DNA from: Muribaculaceae bacterium
GTDB taxonomy: Bacteria; Bacteroidota; Bacteroidia; Bacteroidales; Muribaculaceae
Length of the DNA: 64,000 nt
Assembly: GCA_017454355.1 (NCBI GenBank)
Contig: JAFTDD010000086.1
Location: 1 to 64,000 of the forward strand
Direction of reading: 5' to 3'
The notes beneath the pieces were generated by a model. It made no database searches. It was not told the DNA's origin and saw nothing but the letters and a program-made list of their open reading frames with translations. Below, piece after piece: positions 36,890 through 45,183 of this stretch. The position numbers were made by a program, and so were the translations under genes. How positions within the stretch are numbered: position 1 is the stretch's first letter; each line of letters starts with the position of its first letter.

Positions 36890-38944
36890 ATGGCAACATT
36901 AGAGAACATTAGACAGAAGAAGAACATCCTTGCCATCGTGATTGGCGGCGCACTGCTGGCCTTTATCATCGAGGTGGGTATCGAGGCTCTTGGCCGCCAG
37001 ATGGGCAATAGCGACATCGCGAAGGTGGGCTCGGAGAAAATTGACGTGATGACATTCCAACATCGTGTGGAGCAGGCCAGCCAAGCCGACCAGGACAACC
37101 CCAACCAGGTTGACCCGGCCCAGCGTCAACAGCAGGTGCTCGACGACATGATCAACGAGATCCTCCTCAAGGAGGAGTTCGACAAGGTTGGCATCTACGT
37201 GAGCGACAACGAGATCTCGGAGTTGATGATTGGCGAGAAGGCTCTGCCGCAGATGCAGCAGTTGGCCCGTCAGGCCGGTGTGGAGACCCCCAAGGAACTC
37301 TACGACATGATTATGAACCCGGCCAACTACAACCTCGACCCGCAGCAGGTGAGCACTATGGCCCGCGCATGGAACGAGCAGCAAGAGCAACTCGTGGAGC
37401 AACTCAAGTTCTTCAAACTGCAGACTCTGATGGCCGGCGCAATTCAGGCCAACGACCTCGACCGCAAGCAGTTGCTCGAGGAGGGCGCTGTGACGAGCCA
37501 CATCACCTTTGTCAAGAAAGACTTCAACACGATGCCCAACGAGGAGTTTGACAGCAAGGTGACCGACAACGAGTTGCGCAAAGAGTACAACAAGCGCAAG
37601 CCGATGTTTGCCCTCGACGAGCCGACGCGCATCGTCCACTTCATCGCGTTGAACGTGACGCCGTCGCCGCAGGACGTGCAGGCCGCGACCGCCATCGCCG
37701 ACAAAGCCTTTGCCGCGCTCCAGCGTGGCCACGGCTTGGACAGCGTGCGCGTGATGAGCAACGTCATGGCCGATAGCGCCATCACCACCCTGGCCGAGGC
37801 CAAGGGCGATGTGAAGGACTTCCTGACCACGGCCGCCGTGGGCGAGGTGAAGAAAATGGACGCCAAGAACAACAAATATGTGTCTTACAAGTTGTTGTCG
37901 AAGCGCACTCTGCTCGACTCGGTGAACATCGCCACGGTGATGGTTCCCGGCGACAAGAAGGTGCAAGACTCGGTGCTGGCGCTGCTCAATGGCGGCACCG
38001 CTCCGGCCGACATCAAGGTGAAGGACATTCAGGCACAAGACTCGCAGTGGACGCGCGTGGCCGCGTGGCCCGACAGCATCCGCACCCGCATCGAGAACGC
38101 CGGTGCCGGCTACGTCGTGCTTAACGCTCAGGCCGAAGGCGCCGTGTTTGTCAAGGTTGCCGAGCGCAAGCCCGCCCAGGTGTTCTACACCTACGGCACG
38201 GTGACTAACGACGCCTTTGCAAGCACCGAAACGCAGGATGCGGCTCGCGACCGCCTGCAGAACTATCTGCTCAAGGTTAAGAACAACAAGGACTTTGCCG
38301 ACAGCGCCAGCACCGCCGGCTTCATGGCTCAGGAGGCCCAGTTGACCCAGACCACCCCGCAACTGATGGGTATCCGCGACACTCGCAAGGCCATCAAGTG
38401 GGCCTTTGAGAACAAGCCGGGTGCCGTGTCGCCCATCTTCAGCGACAACAAGGACGTGCTCATCGCCATCGCTCTTGACGACATCTATGAGGGCGACTAC
38501 TGGCCCATCCAGTTCAGCCATTTGCACGACTACCTGAACACGCTCGCCATCAACACGATGAAGGGCGAGAAGGTGATGGCCGACATCAAGGGCAAGGCCA
38601 ACGACCTGGCCGGATACGCCACGCTGATGCAGGCGAGCGTTGACACGACCGACGTTGTGTTTGCCCGCGACATGATCGCCAAGGTGGGCAACGAGCCCGC
38701 GTTTGCCGGTTTGGTGGCAACCGCCCCGCAGGGCAAGTTGATTGGTCCGTGGCAGGGCGAGAACGGCGTGTACGTCTTCCAGGTGAACGGTCGCGAGAGC
38801 GAGGCACGTCAGCCGCAAAAGGACGAACTGGACAACCGCTTCGCGCAGAGCCGCGGCAACGGCCGCTTCGCCAACCCCAACATGATGACCCGCATCTTGG
38901 GCAAGAGCACCAAGGTCAAGAAGAACATCATCAGTTTCTTCTAA
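36890..38944 (+). CDS. SurA/PpiD-like peptidyl-prolyl isomerase and envelope chaperone
   Basis: 684 residues, anchored by one N-terminal membrane segment (about 14-31) with the rest in the periplasm, as in PpiD. The N-terminal SurA-like chaperone region (about 35-230) includes QQQVLDDMINEILLKEEFDK. A central and C-terminal region matches the Bacteroidetes PpiD layout; a parvulin domain is expected around 240-350 and looks diverged, with none of its usual motifs obvious by eye. It probably helps outer membrane proteins fold. It is monocistronic, with a strong promoter and a 30-bp terminator-like hairpin. Confidence 0.85.
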   Translation: MATLENIRQKKNILAIVIGGALLAFIIEVGIEALGRQMGNSDIAKVGSEKIDVMTFQHRVEQASQADQDNPNQVDPAQRQQQVLDDMINEILLKEEFDKVGIYVSDNEISELMIGEKALPQMQQLARQAGVETPKELYDMIMNPANYNLDPQQVSTMARAWNEQQEQLVEQLKFFKLQTLMAGAIQANDLDRKQLLEEGAVTSHITFVKKDFNTMPNEEFDSKVTDNELRKEYNKRKPMFALDEPTRIVHFIALNVTPSPQDVQAATAIADKAFAALQRGHGLDSVRVMSNVMADSAITTLAEAKGDVKDFLTTAAVGEVKKMDAKNNKYVSYKLLSKRTLLDSVNIATVMVPGDKKVQDSVLALLNGGTAPADIKVKDIQAQDSQWTRVAAWPDSIRTRIENAGAGYVVLNAQAEGAVFVKVAERKPAQVFYTYGTVTNDAFASTETQDAARDRLQNYLLKVKNNKDFADSASTAGFMAQEAQLTQTTPQLMGIRDTRKAIKWAFENKPGAVSPIFSDNKDVLIAIALDDIYEGDYWPIQFSHLHDYLNTLAINTMKGEKVMADIKGKANDLAGYATLMQASVDTTDVVFARDMIAKVGNEPAFAGLVATAPQGKLIGPWQGENGVYVFQVNGRESEARQPQKDELDNRFAQSRGNGRFANPNMMTRILGKSTKVKKNIISFF

Positions 38945-38959
38945 TTAGTTAAGTAACAC

Positions 38960-39031
38960 CTCCCGTGAATTTTCGTGAATTCTCGTGAATCTAAATTTCA
39001 CGAAAATTCACGAAAATTCACGGGAGTTTTT
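38960..39031 (+). terminator. Terminator built from CGTGAATTTT repeat words
   Basis: CTCCCGTGAATTTTCGTGAA and further bases pair almost perfectly with TTCACGAAAATTCACGGGAG (stem of about 30 bp, tiny loop), followed by TTTTT at 39027-39031. It is both a family E repeat copy and a credible intrinsic terminator for the PpiD-like gene. The aroQ gene begins 50 bases later. Confidence 0.7.
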
Positions 39032-39080
39032 CATTGAATACAAAATAAACACCCCCAACCTTCAGGAGGAGGACAAAATT

Positions 39081-39530
39081 ATGAGGATAGCGATTATCAA
39101 CGGGCCAAACCTCAATCTGGTGGGCACGCGCGAGCCGGAGGTGTACGGCAACCGCAGTCTTGACGACTACCTCGACCGCCTTGCGGCCGATGTGGCTCAA
39201 CAAGGCGTGGAACTCACGCGTTTCCAAAGCAACCACGAGGGCGCCATCATCGACGAGTTGCATCGCGTGGGGCGCGGCGCGCTGGCAGTGGACGGCATCG
39301 TGCTCAATGCCGGGGCTTACACCCACACGTCGCTTGCCATCGCCGACGCCATCCGCGCCATCGACCCTCCGGTGGTGGAGGTGCACATCAGCAACGTGCA
39401 CGCCCGCGAGGCAATCCGCCACACGTCGCTCATCGCCGGCGCCTGCCGCGGCAGCATCGTGGGCTTCGGCCTGGACAGTTACCGCCTGGCGATAATGGCG
39501 TTACTCGCCAAGCCATTTAATCTCACGTAA
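39081..39530 (+). CDS. aroQ: 3-dehydroquinate dehydratase, type II
   Basis: 149 residues from MRIAIINGPNLNLVG, with AGGAGGA 10 bases upstream; longer in-frame sequence upstream is repeat. It catalyses the third step of the shikimate pathway in the cytoplasm. Type II signatures are present: NGPNLNLVGTREPEVYG with the catalytic tyrosine (about 8-24), FQSNHEGAIID (about 49-59), NAGAYTHTS (about 75-83) and VEVHISNVHARE (about 99-110). Length is typical. Confidence 0.97.
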   Translation: MRIAIINGPNLNLVGTREPEVYGNRSLDDYLDRLAADVAQQGVELTRFQSNHEGAIIDELHRVGRGALAVDGIVLNAGAYTHTSLAIADAIRAIDPPVVEVHISNVHAREAIRHTSLIAGACRGSIVGFGLDSYRLAIMALLAKPFNLT

Positions 39531-39582
39531 AATTGCGTGAAATTCACGTGAAAAAAATTGACTAATTCATGGCAATTCGTTT

Positions 39583-39697
39583 CGCGTCTATTTTCGTCTA
39601 TAACGACGTCTATTTTCGTCTATAACGACGTCTATTTTCGTCATTTTTTACTTTAAACATGAATTGACGGTGTCATAGACGTGAATTGACGCTAACC
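39583..39697. repeat. CGTCTATTTTCGTC tandem repeat and TCATAGACGTGAATTGACGC unit
   Basis: GCGTCTATTTTCGTCTATAAC is repeated about three times (39583-39645). It is followed by a unit of CATAGACGTGAATTGACGCTAA (split as CATAGACGTGAA and TTGACGCTAA) at 39673-39694, which recurs at 58874-58895 with one change. Related words occur at 20390-20430 and 23590-23620. Confidence 0.8.
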
Positions 39698-39759
39698 TAT
39701 GAATTTTCCGAACATTCGCGTTTAATAATTATACAATAATCTTTAATCTTTATTACATC

Positions 39760-40512
39760 ATAAGAAAGAAAATTTTAGCGGCGAGCATCGCACTCGCCAT
39801 CGTGGCGGGCGTGACCGCCATGGCTCAACGCAACAACATGGCGGCGCCGTCGAACGGCACGCCGTTTGACGAGGATCTCATCATTACCGACATGAAGCAC
39901 GCCAACCCGGGCGATGTGGCCGACGTCACCGTAAAAGAGACGGGCTACAAGAACGCCCCCGCCTCGGGCACGCACCGCGGCCACGGCTACGTGGACCTGG
40001 GCTTGAGCGTCTGCTGGGCGACGGTTAACGTTGGCGAGCGCTCCGGCGACAGCGGGAGTGTGCTGGCCTGGGGCATGACTAAAGGCCCGGCCGGCGGCGA
40101 CTACAGCGAGAGGAACTGCGACTCGTATGGCGTTGCGCGCAGCGACATCTCGGGCAACATCCACTATGACATCGCGGCCAAAGACTGGGGCGGCAATTGG
40201 CGTATGCCCACCAAGGCCGAGATGCAGGAATTGCGTAACAATTGCACGTGGGTGTGGGTCACCAGCCCGATCATGGGTTACAAAGTGACGAGCAAAAAGA
40301 ACGGCCGCCACATCTACCTGCCGGCATGGGGCCGCTTTGTGGGCAAGAGCGGCATCGAGTATCACAAGAGCGGCTACTACTGGACGTCGACACCGTGTGA
40401 CAACGGAGCGCACACCAGCGCCTACCGCCTGGACTTCAGCAACCGAGGCACCAACCTGCTCGAGGGCAATCGCCGCGACGGCTGCTTCATCCGCCCCGTG
40501 CTCCGGAAGTAA
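39760..40512 (+). CDS. Secreted FISUMP-like (major paralogous domain) protein, non-standard start
   Basis: The mature part carries a domain of the Fibrobacter succinogenes major paralogous/DUF1566 type: GHGYVDLGLSVCWATVNVG (about residues 68-86 counted from 39760), WGGNWRMPTKAEMQELRNNC and SGYYWTSTPCDNG, ending GCFIRPVLRK. Upstream the frame encodes an evident signal peptide, RKKILAASIALAIVAGVTAMAQ, but the codon where Met is expected is ATA (39760-39762). No ATG, GTG or TTG lies between that codon and the upstream stop. The first standard start, GTG at 39802, falls inside the hydrophobic core. Either an AUA/AUC start is used or the start was lost by one base change. Cell-surface role inferred. 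Confidence 0.65.
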   Translation: MRKKILAASIALAIVAGVTAMAQRNNMAAPSNGTPFDEDLIITDMKHANPGDVADVTVKETGYKNAPASGTHRGHGYVDLGLSVCWATVNVGERSGDSGSVLAWGMTKGPAGGDYSERNCDSYGVARSDISGNIHYDIAAKDWGGNWRMPTKAEMQELRNNCTWVWVTSPIMGYKVTSKKNGRHIYLPAWGRFVGKSGIEYHKSGYYWTSTPCDNGAHTSAYRLDFSNRGTNLLEGNRRDGCFIRPVLRK

Positions 40513-40545
40513 ACTTAGGCTCATAAGAAAATTTTATTACCTCCA

Positions 40546-40606
40546 GTGAATTTCCGTAAATGGTGGGTGGGCACCGCCCCGCCCACACCCATTTACGGAA
40601 ATTCAC
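40546..40606. terminator. Hairpin after the FISUMP-like gene
   Basis: GTGAATTTCCGTAAATG pairs perfectly over 17 bases with CATTTACGGAAATTCAC, and the interior adds GTGGGTGGGC / GCCCACAC pairing. It lies 33 bases after the stop codon. No T-run follows, so termination would have to be by another route. It is another TTCACG-word palindrome. Confidence 0.5.
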
Positions 40607-40649
40607 GAAATTTCACGGGATACTATTTCCGTACTTCGCACTTTTTCCG

Positions 40650-40657
40650 TACCTTTG
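40650..40657 (+). promoter_or_regulatory. -7 box for the first FKBP gene
   Basis: TACCTTTG at 40650-40657, with TTTC 20 bases upstream (40626-40629) as a weaker -33 element; the start codon is 30 bases downstream. Confidence 0.7.
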
Positions 40658-40686
40658 CAGCCGATTTTGAATTTTACACTTAAATA

Positions 40687-41277
40687 ATGGACAAATTGAG
40701 TTATGCGCTCGGCATGAGCATTGCCGGCAACTTTATCGCCAGCGGCGTGAGAAGCCTTGTGATGGACGACTTTATGGCCGGCGTGAAGGCGGTGATGGAG
40801 AACGGCGACAAGGCGATGACCTTTGAGCAGGCCAAAGCCGAGGTGACGCGCTTCTTCACTGAACTCGAGAGCAAGGCCGGCGAGATGAACCGCAAGGCGG
40901 GTCGTGAGTTTCTTGAGCAGAACGCCAAGCAGCCCGGCGTGCAGGTGACCAAGAGCGGCCTGCAATATCAAGTGATTAAGCAGGGCACGGGTCGCATCGC
41001 CACCAAGAACGATGTGGTGACGGTACACTACACCGGCCGACTGATTGACGGCACCGTGTTTGACAGTTCGGTGGAGCGCGGCGAGCCGGCCACCTTTGGA
41101 GTGAGCCAAGTGATTGCCGGATGGACCGAGGCACTGACGATGATGCCCGAGGGCAGCGCGTGGCGACTGTTCATCCCCAGCGAGTTGGCCTACGGCAGCC
41201 ATGGCACGGGACCCATCCAACCCCACTCGACGCTCATCTTTGACGTCCAACTGATTAAAGTAGGCAAGAAATCATGA
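40687..41277 (+). CDS. FKBP-type peptidyl-prolyl isomerase (FklB-like, cytoplasmic)
   Basis: 196 residues with no signal peptide. An N-terminal helical dimerisation domain (about 1-90, LSYALGMSIAGNF...) precedes a C-terminal FKBP domain (about 95-193). The domain includes VTVHYTGRLIDGTVFDSS, IAGWTEALTMMPEGSAW, LAYGSHGTGPIQPHSTL and LIFDVQL, the usual active-site surface of the family. It should speed proline isomerisation during folding. It lies upstream of a lipoprotein paralogue, separated by a family C element. Confidence 0.92.
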   Translation: MDKLSYALGMSIAGNFIASGVRSLVMDDFMAGVKAVMENGDKAMTFEQAKAEVTRFFTELESKAGEMNRKAGREFLEQNAKQPGVQVTKSGLQYQVIKQGTGRIATKNDVVTVHYTGRLIDGTVFDSSVERGEPATFGVSQVIAGWTEALTMMPEGSAWRLFIPSELAYGSHGTGPIQPHSTLIFDVQLIKVGKKS

Positions 41278-41283
41278 AGAGAT

Positions 41284-41463
41284 GTTGAGAGGTTGAGCGT
41301 TGAGAGGTTGAGCCATTCGCTATCGCGAATGGGAAGATATGTAGGGCCTCGCCTTGGCGTGGCCGCAAGCAGCGACAAATCTATTATCCCCGAGCGCTTG
41401 TAGGGGCAGAATTTATTCTGCCCACTTCAAGGCTCAACCTCTCAACTCCTCAACCCCTCAACC
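41284..41463. repeat. Family C compound element (MITE-like), copy 1
   Basis: Terminal inverted repeats GTTGAGAGGTTGAGCC and GGCTCAACCTCTCAAC enclose nested small palindromes: ATTCGCTATCGCGAAT, a diverged family B unit (41341-41366), ATTATCCCCGAGCGCTTG, and GGGCAGAATTTATTCTGCCC. About 180 bp, between two FKBP genes. Confidence 0.85.
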
Positions 41464-41515
41464 AAATATAGTAATTCATATTTATTATTATACTAAATTT
41501 ATATTTCCAAAAGAG

Positions 41516-42343
41516 ATGAAAAAGATTTTAGCGTTTGTTGCCGCAGCCGTTGTACTCATGTGCACCATGGCCAGTTGCAACAAGACGGGCGGCAACAGCG
41601 ACATCAGCCGCGCGAGTGCCGACAGCATCAGCCGCCTCTTTGGCGAACTTAACGGAGCGCAACTCAAGAGTATGCTCGAGGGCGACAGTTCCATCAACCA
41701 GAAGGAACTGCTCAGCGGCCTGCGCGCCGGCTTTGGCGTCGACACGGCCCGCAGTTACATGCAGGGTAACCAGATCGGCACCCAGATGAAGATGATGCTC
41801 GTTAACATCAAGGCTCAATATGGCATCGAGATTGACGAGCGCACGTTTATGCTCGAGGTCCTGAAGGCAGTTAAGAGTGAGGAGGCAATTGACGACGTCG
41901 CGATGCGCGAGAAGAGCCAACTTCTTGACTCGCTGATTCATAACGCCGAGAAGGCTAAGTTTATCAAGAACGAGACCGCCGGTGCCGACTACATCAAGGC
42001 CCGCCTTGGCGAGGGTTACAAGAAGACCGAGAGCGGCTTGGCCTATAAGGTTGTCGCCGAGGGTAACGGCGCCAACTTCACCGACACCGACAGCGTCGAG
42101 GTTCACTACGTGGGCAAGCACATCAACGGCGACAAGTTTGATGAGGGCACCCGCAAGTTCACCACCAACAGTGTTGTTCCCGGCTTTGCCGAGGCACTGA
42201 AGTTGATGAAACCCGGTAGCAAACTCATTGCCGTGCTGCCGTCCGAGTTGGCCTATGGCGAGCAGGGACAGCGCAGCCCGATGACGCGCGATTGGGCTAT
42301 CGAGCCGTATGAGACGCTCGTGTTTGAACTCGAGGCGAAGTAA
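41516..42343 (+). CDS. FKBP-type peptidyl-prolyl isomerase lipoprotein (FkpA/Mip-like)
   Basis: 275 residues from MKKILAFVAAAVVLMC, with AAAAGAG upstream. Lipobox MASC places the lipidated cysteine at residue 20. A helical N-terminal region (about 30-165) precedes an FKBP domain (about 170-272) with DSVEVHYVGKHINGDKFDE, VVPGFAEALKLMKPGSK and LAYGEQGQRSPMTRDWAI. It is expected to be an envelope-anchored folding helper. It pairs with the cytoplasmic paralogue upstream and ends in a strong terminator. Confidence 0.92.
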   Translation: MKKILAFVAAAVVLMCTMASCNKTGGNSDISRASADSISRLFGELNGAQLKSMLEGDSSINQKELLSGLRAGFGVDTARSYMQGNQIGTQMKMMLVNIKAQYGIEIDERTFMLEVLKAVKSEEAIDDVAMREKSQLLDSLIHNAEKAKFIKNETAGADYIKARLGEGYKKTESGLAYKVVAEGNGANFTDTDSVEVHYVGKHINGDKFDEGTRKFTTNSVVPGFAEALKLMKPGSKLIAVLPSELAYGEQGQRSPMTRDWAIEPYETLVFELEAK

Positions 42344-42365
42344 GATTATAGAATACGACAAGTGA

Positions 42366-42408
42366 CAATCAAAGGCAGTCTCCGGATTGCCTTTGATTGT
42401 TTTTTTTG
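42366..42408 (+). terminator. Strong rho-independent terminator
   Basis: A 12-bp perfect stem, CAATCAAAGGCA with TGCCTTTGATTG, has a 10-base loop and is followed by nine T residues. It ends the FKBP lipoprotein transcript. Confidence 0.95.
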
Positions 42409-42462
42409 CAATAAAAGTGAAAAAAACACACACATTATTGGGGCTAAATGGGAAAAATGTTG

Positions 42463-42470
42463 TAATTTTG
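42463..42470 (+). promoter_or_regulatory. -7 box for the zapB-like/zapA genes
   Basis: TAATTTTG at 42463-42470, 20 bases before the coiled-coil gene's ATG and just after the terminator. The upstream ATTG near 42437-42440 is a weak -33. Confidence 0.7.
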
Positions 42471-42489
42471 CACAAATTGGACAACAACT

Positions 42490-42783
42490 ATGGCTCAGCA
42501 ACTGCGAGAACGCCTCGACCGCATCGCCGCCAAGTGTGGCGTGCTCGTCGAGAACTATGAGCGACTACTGGCCGAGAAAGCCGCTGTCGAGCAGCGTCTT
42601 GCCCAGGCCAACGAGCAGCTGGAGCGCCAAGCCGTGGAACTCGAACGACTGCAACGCGACAACCACTACTTGCGCACGGCGGCAACACTCGCGCCCGATG
42701 CCGATGCCGCCGCACGCAGCCGACAGTTGCTGTCCAAAATGGTGCGGGACATCGACAAATGTATCGCCCAGTTGAACTCGTGA
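42490..42783 (+). CDS. Short coiled-coil protein, ZapB-like
   Basis: 97 residues, almost entirely one heptad-patterned helix (residues 1-65: RLDRIAAKCGVLVENYERLL ... LERQAVELERLQRDN), followed by a short helical tail. It lies directly before zapA, separated by a family C element, and the pairing of a short coiled-coil gene with zapA is typical of Bacteroidetes division loci. A ZapB-like role, bridging ZapA and the division ring, is inferred from that context and not from any diagnostic motif. Confidence 0.65.
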   Translation: MAQQLRERLDRIAAKCGVLVENYERLLAEKAAVEQRLAQANEQLERQAVELERLQRDNHYLRTAATLAPDADAAARSRQLLSKMVRDIDKCIAQLNS

Positions 42784-42789
42784 CGAAAA

Positions 42790-42938
42790 GTTGAGAGGTT
42801 GAGAGGTTGAGCCAATCGCTATCGCGATTGAGAAGGAATGTAGGGTCTGGCCTTGGCCTGGCCATTCCGGAGACAAATCCATTATCCCAGAGCGCGTCAG
42901 CGCGAGGCTCAACCCCTAAACCATTCAACCTCTAAACC
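42790..42938. repeat. Family C compound element, copy 2
   Basis: Starts GTTGAGAGGTTGAGAGG and ends GGCTCAACCCCTAAACC plus a partial repeat of that end. Inside are AATCGCTATCGCGATT, a diverged family B unit (42840-42866) and AGCGCGTCAGCGCGAGG. The GGGCAGAATTT hairpin of copies 1 and 3 is absent. Confidence 0.8.
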
Positions 42939-42947
42939 TTTCATGAC

Positions 42948-43247
42948 ATGGCAAAAAACGAAAAGAAAAAAGACATAGAACTCTTTATCGCCGACGTTGG
43001 GCCGATAGCGTTGAGTTGCACGCCCGACGAAGAAAACGAAATCCGCGAAGCCGAGAAACTGGTGAACCAGACGTGGAAGAAGTGGACACGCGTTTTCGGC
43101 GCAAACACCGCCCCACACGAGTTGTTGGCTCGCGTGGCTTTCCGTTTTGCGTGGCTCTACTACCGAGAGGCCGTTGCAGGCGAAGCCGTCGACCAGGTGC
43201 TCGCCGAGTTGGAGCAGCGCCTCGACGACAACGTGCTCAAGCATTGA
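42948..43247 (+). CDS. zapA: Cell division protein ZapA
   Basis: 99 residues. ZapA binds FtsZ and bundles its filaments at midcell. The N-terminal globular part has the family pattern IELFIADVGPIALSCTPDEE ... IREAEKLVNQTW, followed by a helical region that ends in a coiled coil (QVLAELEQRLDDNVLK). Its place between the ZapB-like gene and rny is the usual Bacteroidetes order. The 170 bases to rny hold no clear terminator; a small GCCACGCCGTGGC hairpin sits near 43310. Confidence 0.85.
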   Translation: MAKNEKKKDIELFIADVGPIALSCTPDEENEIREAEKLVNQTWKKWTRVFGANTAPHELLARVAFRFAWLYYREAVAGEAVDQVLAELEQRLDDNVLKH

Positions 43248-43419
43248 GCCTTGCCGCCGCCCATCACGATTCAACCGCATTACATTTTGTCGCCCCCCGC
43301 ATCGTCATGCCACGCCGTGGCCGTGACGCGTTTTGCTATGCCAAGCGCCGAACCCTAAACAGTAAGTAATTCATTATAGATAATAACTTTAAAACAATTT
43401 TTCAAGACATCGACAGAAT

Positions 43420-44988
43420 ATGGAATTAGAACTATTAACTGTGATCGTCGCTGTGATTGTCGCCTTTTTGGCCGGTGCGGCGGTTGCACTCTACGCTTCG
43501 CGGCACTATGCCAAGAGCACGGCCAACGCCATCGTCCATAAAGCAAAAATGGAGGCCGAGGTGTTGCGCAATAACGAGACGATGAAAGGCAAAGAAGAGG
43601 CACTGGACATCCGCACCAAAGCCGAGAAAGAAGCCAACCAACGCCTGCAGAAGGTGCAGAGCAGCGAGGCTAAACTCAAGCAGCGCGAAATCCAACTCAA
43701 CCAGCAACAGGGCGACCTGAACCGCAACAAGAAAGAGGTGGAACAGCAACGCACGGCCAACGAGCAGGAGCGCACCCGCCTCGAAAATCAAGACGCCGCC
43801 ATGCAGGACCGCCTGCATGAGTTGGAGCGCCAGGAGAAGACCATCCAAGACACGCTGGAACACGTGAGTGGCCTCAGCGCCGACGAGGCCCGCGAGAAAC
43901 TCATCGAGAGCCTGCGCGACGAGGCCCGCACTCGCGCCGCCGGCTATATCAACGACATCATGGACGATGCCAAACTCACCGCCAACAAGGAGGCCAAGCG
44001 CATCATCGTCGAGACAATCCAGCGCGTGGCAACCGAGACGGCCATCGAGAATGCCGTCACCGTGTTCCACATCGACAACGACGAGGTGAAGGGACGAATT
44101 ATCGGTCGCGAGGGACGCAACATCCGCGCCCTGGAGGCGGCTACCGGCATCGAGATTATCGTTGACGACACACCCGAGGCAATCGTGCTGAGCGGCTTCG
44201 ACCCAGTGCGACGCGAGATAGCGCGCCTGGCCCTGCACCAACTTGTGGCCGACGGCCGCATCCACCCGGCACGCATCGAGGAGGTCGTGGCCAAGGTGCG
44301 CCGCCAAGTAGAGGACGAAATCATCGAGACCGGCAAGCGCACTGCCATCGACCTGGGCATACACGGCCTGCACCCCGAACTCATCCGCCTCATCGGCAAG
44401 ATGAAATACCGCTCGAGTTATGGCCAAAACCTGCTGCAACACTCGCGCGAGACGGCAAACCTGTGTGCCATCATGGCCAGCGAACTCGGCCTCAACCCCA
44501 AGAAGGCGCGCCGCGCCGGCTTGCTGCACGACATCGGCAAGGTGCCCGACGACGAGCCCGAACTGCCGCACGCCACCCTGGGACGCCGCCTGGCCGAGAT
44601 GTATAAAGAGAAACCTGACATCTGCAACGCAATCGGCGCCCACCACGACGAGGAGGAGGCCACCAGCCTCTACGCTCCCATCGTGCAAGTGTGTGACGCC
44701 ATCAGCGGCGCGCGCCCCGGCGCACGACGCGAGATTGTCGAGGCATATATCAAGCGCCTCAACGACCTCGAGCGACTGGCAATGAGTTACCCCGGCGTGG
44801 TAAAGACCTATGCCATCCAAGCCGGACGCGAACTGCGCGTGATTGTGGGCGCTGACAAGATCAGCGACGCCGACACCGAGCGCCTCAGCGCCGAAATCGC
44901 CAAGAAGATACAGGACGAACTCACCTATCCCGGCCAGGTGCGCATCACCGTCATCCGCGAGACGCGCGCCGTGAGTTACGCCAAGTAA
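43420..44988 (+). CDS. rny: Ribonuclease Y
   Basis: 522-residue membrane-anchored endoribonuclease that starts mRNA decay. One N-terminal membrane helix (about 4-24), a long coiled coil (about 30-165, rich in Q, E and K), a KH domain (about 210-275, [20 protein letters not shown]) and an HD hydrolase domain (about 335-430) with HSRETANLC and [11 protein letters not shown]. Length is normal. The same window encodes RNase R, so two main mRNA-decay enzymes are present. Confidence 0.96.
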   Translation: MELELLTVIVAVIVAFLAGAAVALYASRHYAKSTANAIVHKAKMEAEVLRNNETMKGKEEALDIRTKAEKEANQRLQKVQSSEAKLKQREIQLNQQQGDLNRNKKEVEQQRTANEQERTRLENQDAAMQDRLHELERQEKTIQDTLEHVSGLSADEAREKLIESLRDEARTRAAGYINDIMDDAKLTANKEAKRIIVETIQRVATETAIENAVTVFHIDNDEVKGRIIGREGRNIRALEAATGIEIIVDDTPEAIVLSGFDPVRREIARLALHQLVADGRIHPARIEEVVAKVRRQVEDEIIETGKRTAIDLGIHGLHPELIRLIGKMKYRSSYGQNLLQHSRETANLCAIMASELGLNPKKARRAGLLHDIGKVPDDEPELPHATLGRRLAEMYKEKPDICNAIGAHHDEEEATSLYAPIVQVCDAISGARPGARREIVEAYIKRLNDLERLAMSYPGVVKTYAIQAGRELRVIVGADKISDADTERLSAEIAKKIQDELTYPGQVRITVIRETRAVSYAK

Positions 44989-44994
44989 ACCCAG

Positions 44995-45166
44995 GTTGAG
45001 TGGTTGAGGGTTGAGTGGTTGAGCCATTCGCTGTCGCGAATGGGGATGTTGGCCATAGCGCGCCCCCCCGGCGCCGCCCACACGACAAAACTATTATCCC
45101 CAAGCGCTTGTAGGGGCAGAATTTATTCTGCCCACTTCGAGGCTAAACCCCTCAACCTCTAAACCC
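44995..45166. repeat. Family C compound element, copy 3
   Basis: The outer repeat is GTTGAGTGGTTGAGGG doubled, then GAGCCATTCGCTGTCGCGAATGG. The other end is GGCTAAACCCCTCAACC. The GGGCAGAATTTATTCTGCCC hairpin and ATTATCCCCAAGCGCTTG match copy 1, while the family B unit is replaced by a GC-rich stretch. It fills the gap between rny and ricT. Confidence 0.85.
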
Positions 45167-45183
45167 ATAAACGAAATAGAGAG

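Noticed and set aside
43248..43419. 6S RNA gene between zapA and rny, by analogy with E. coli ssrS next to zapA
   Set aside because: Only a small hairpin is visible and there is no long closing stem or promoter; the 17.2-17.4 kb candidate fits the shape far better.
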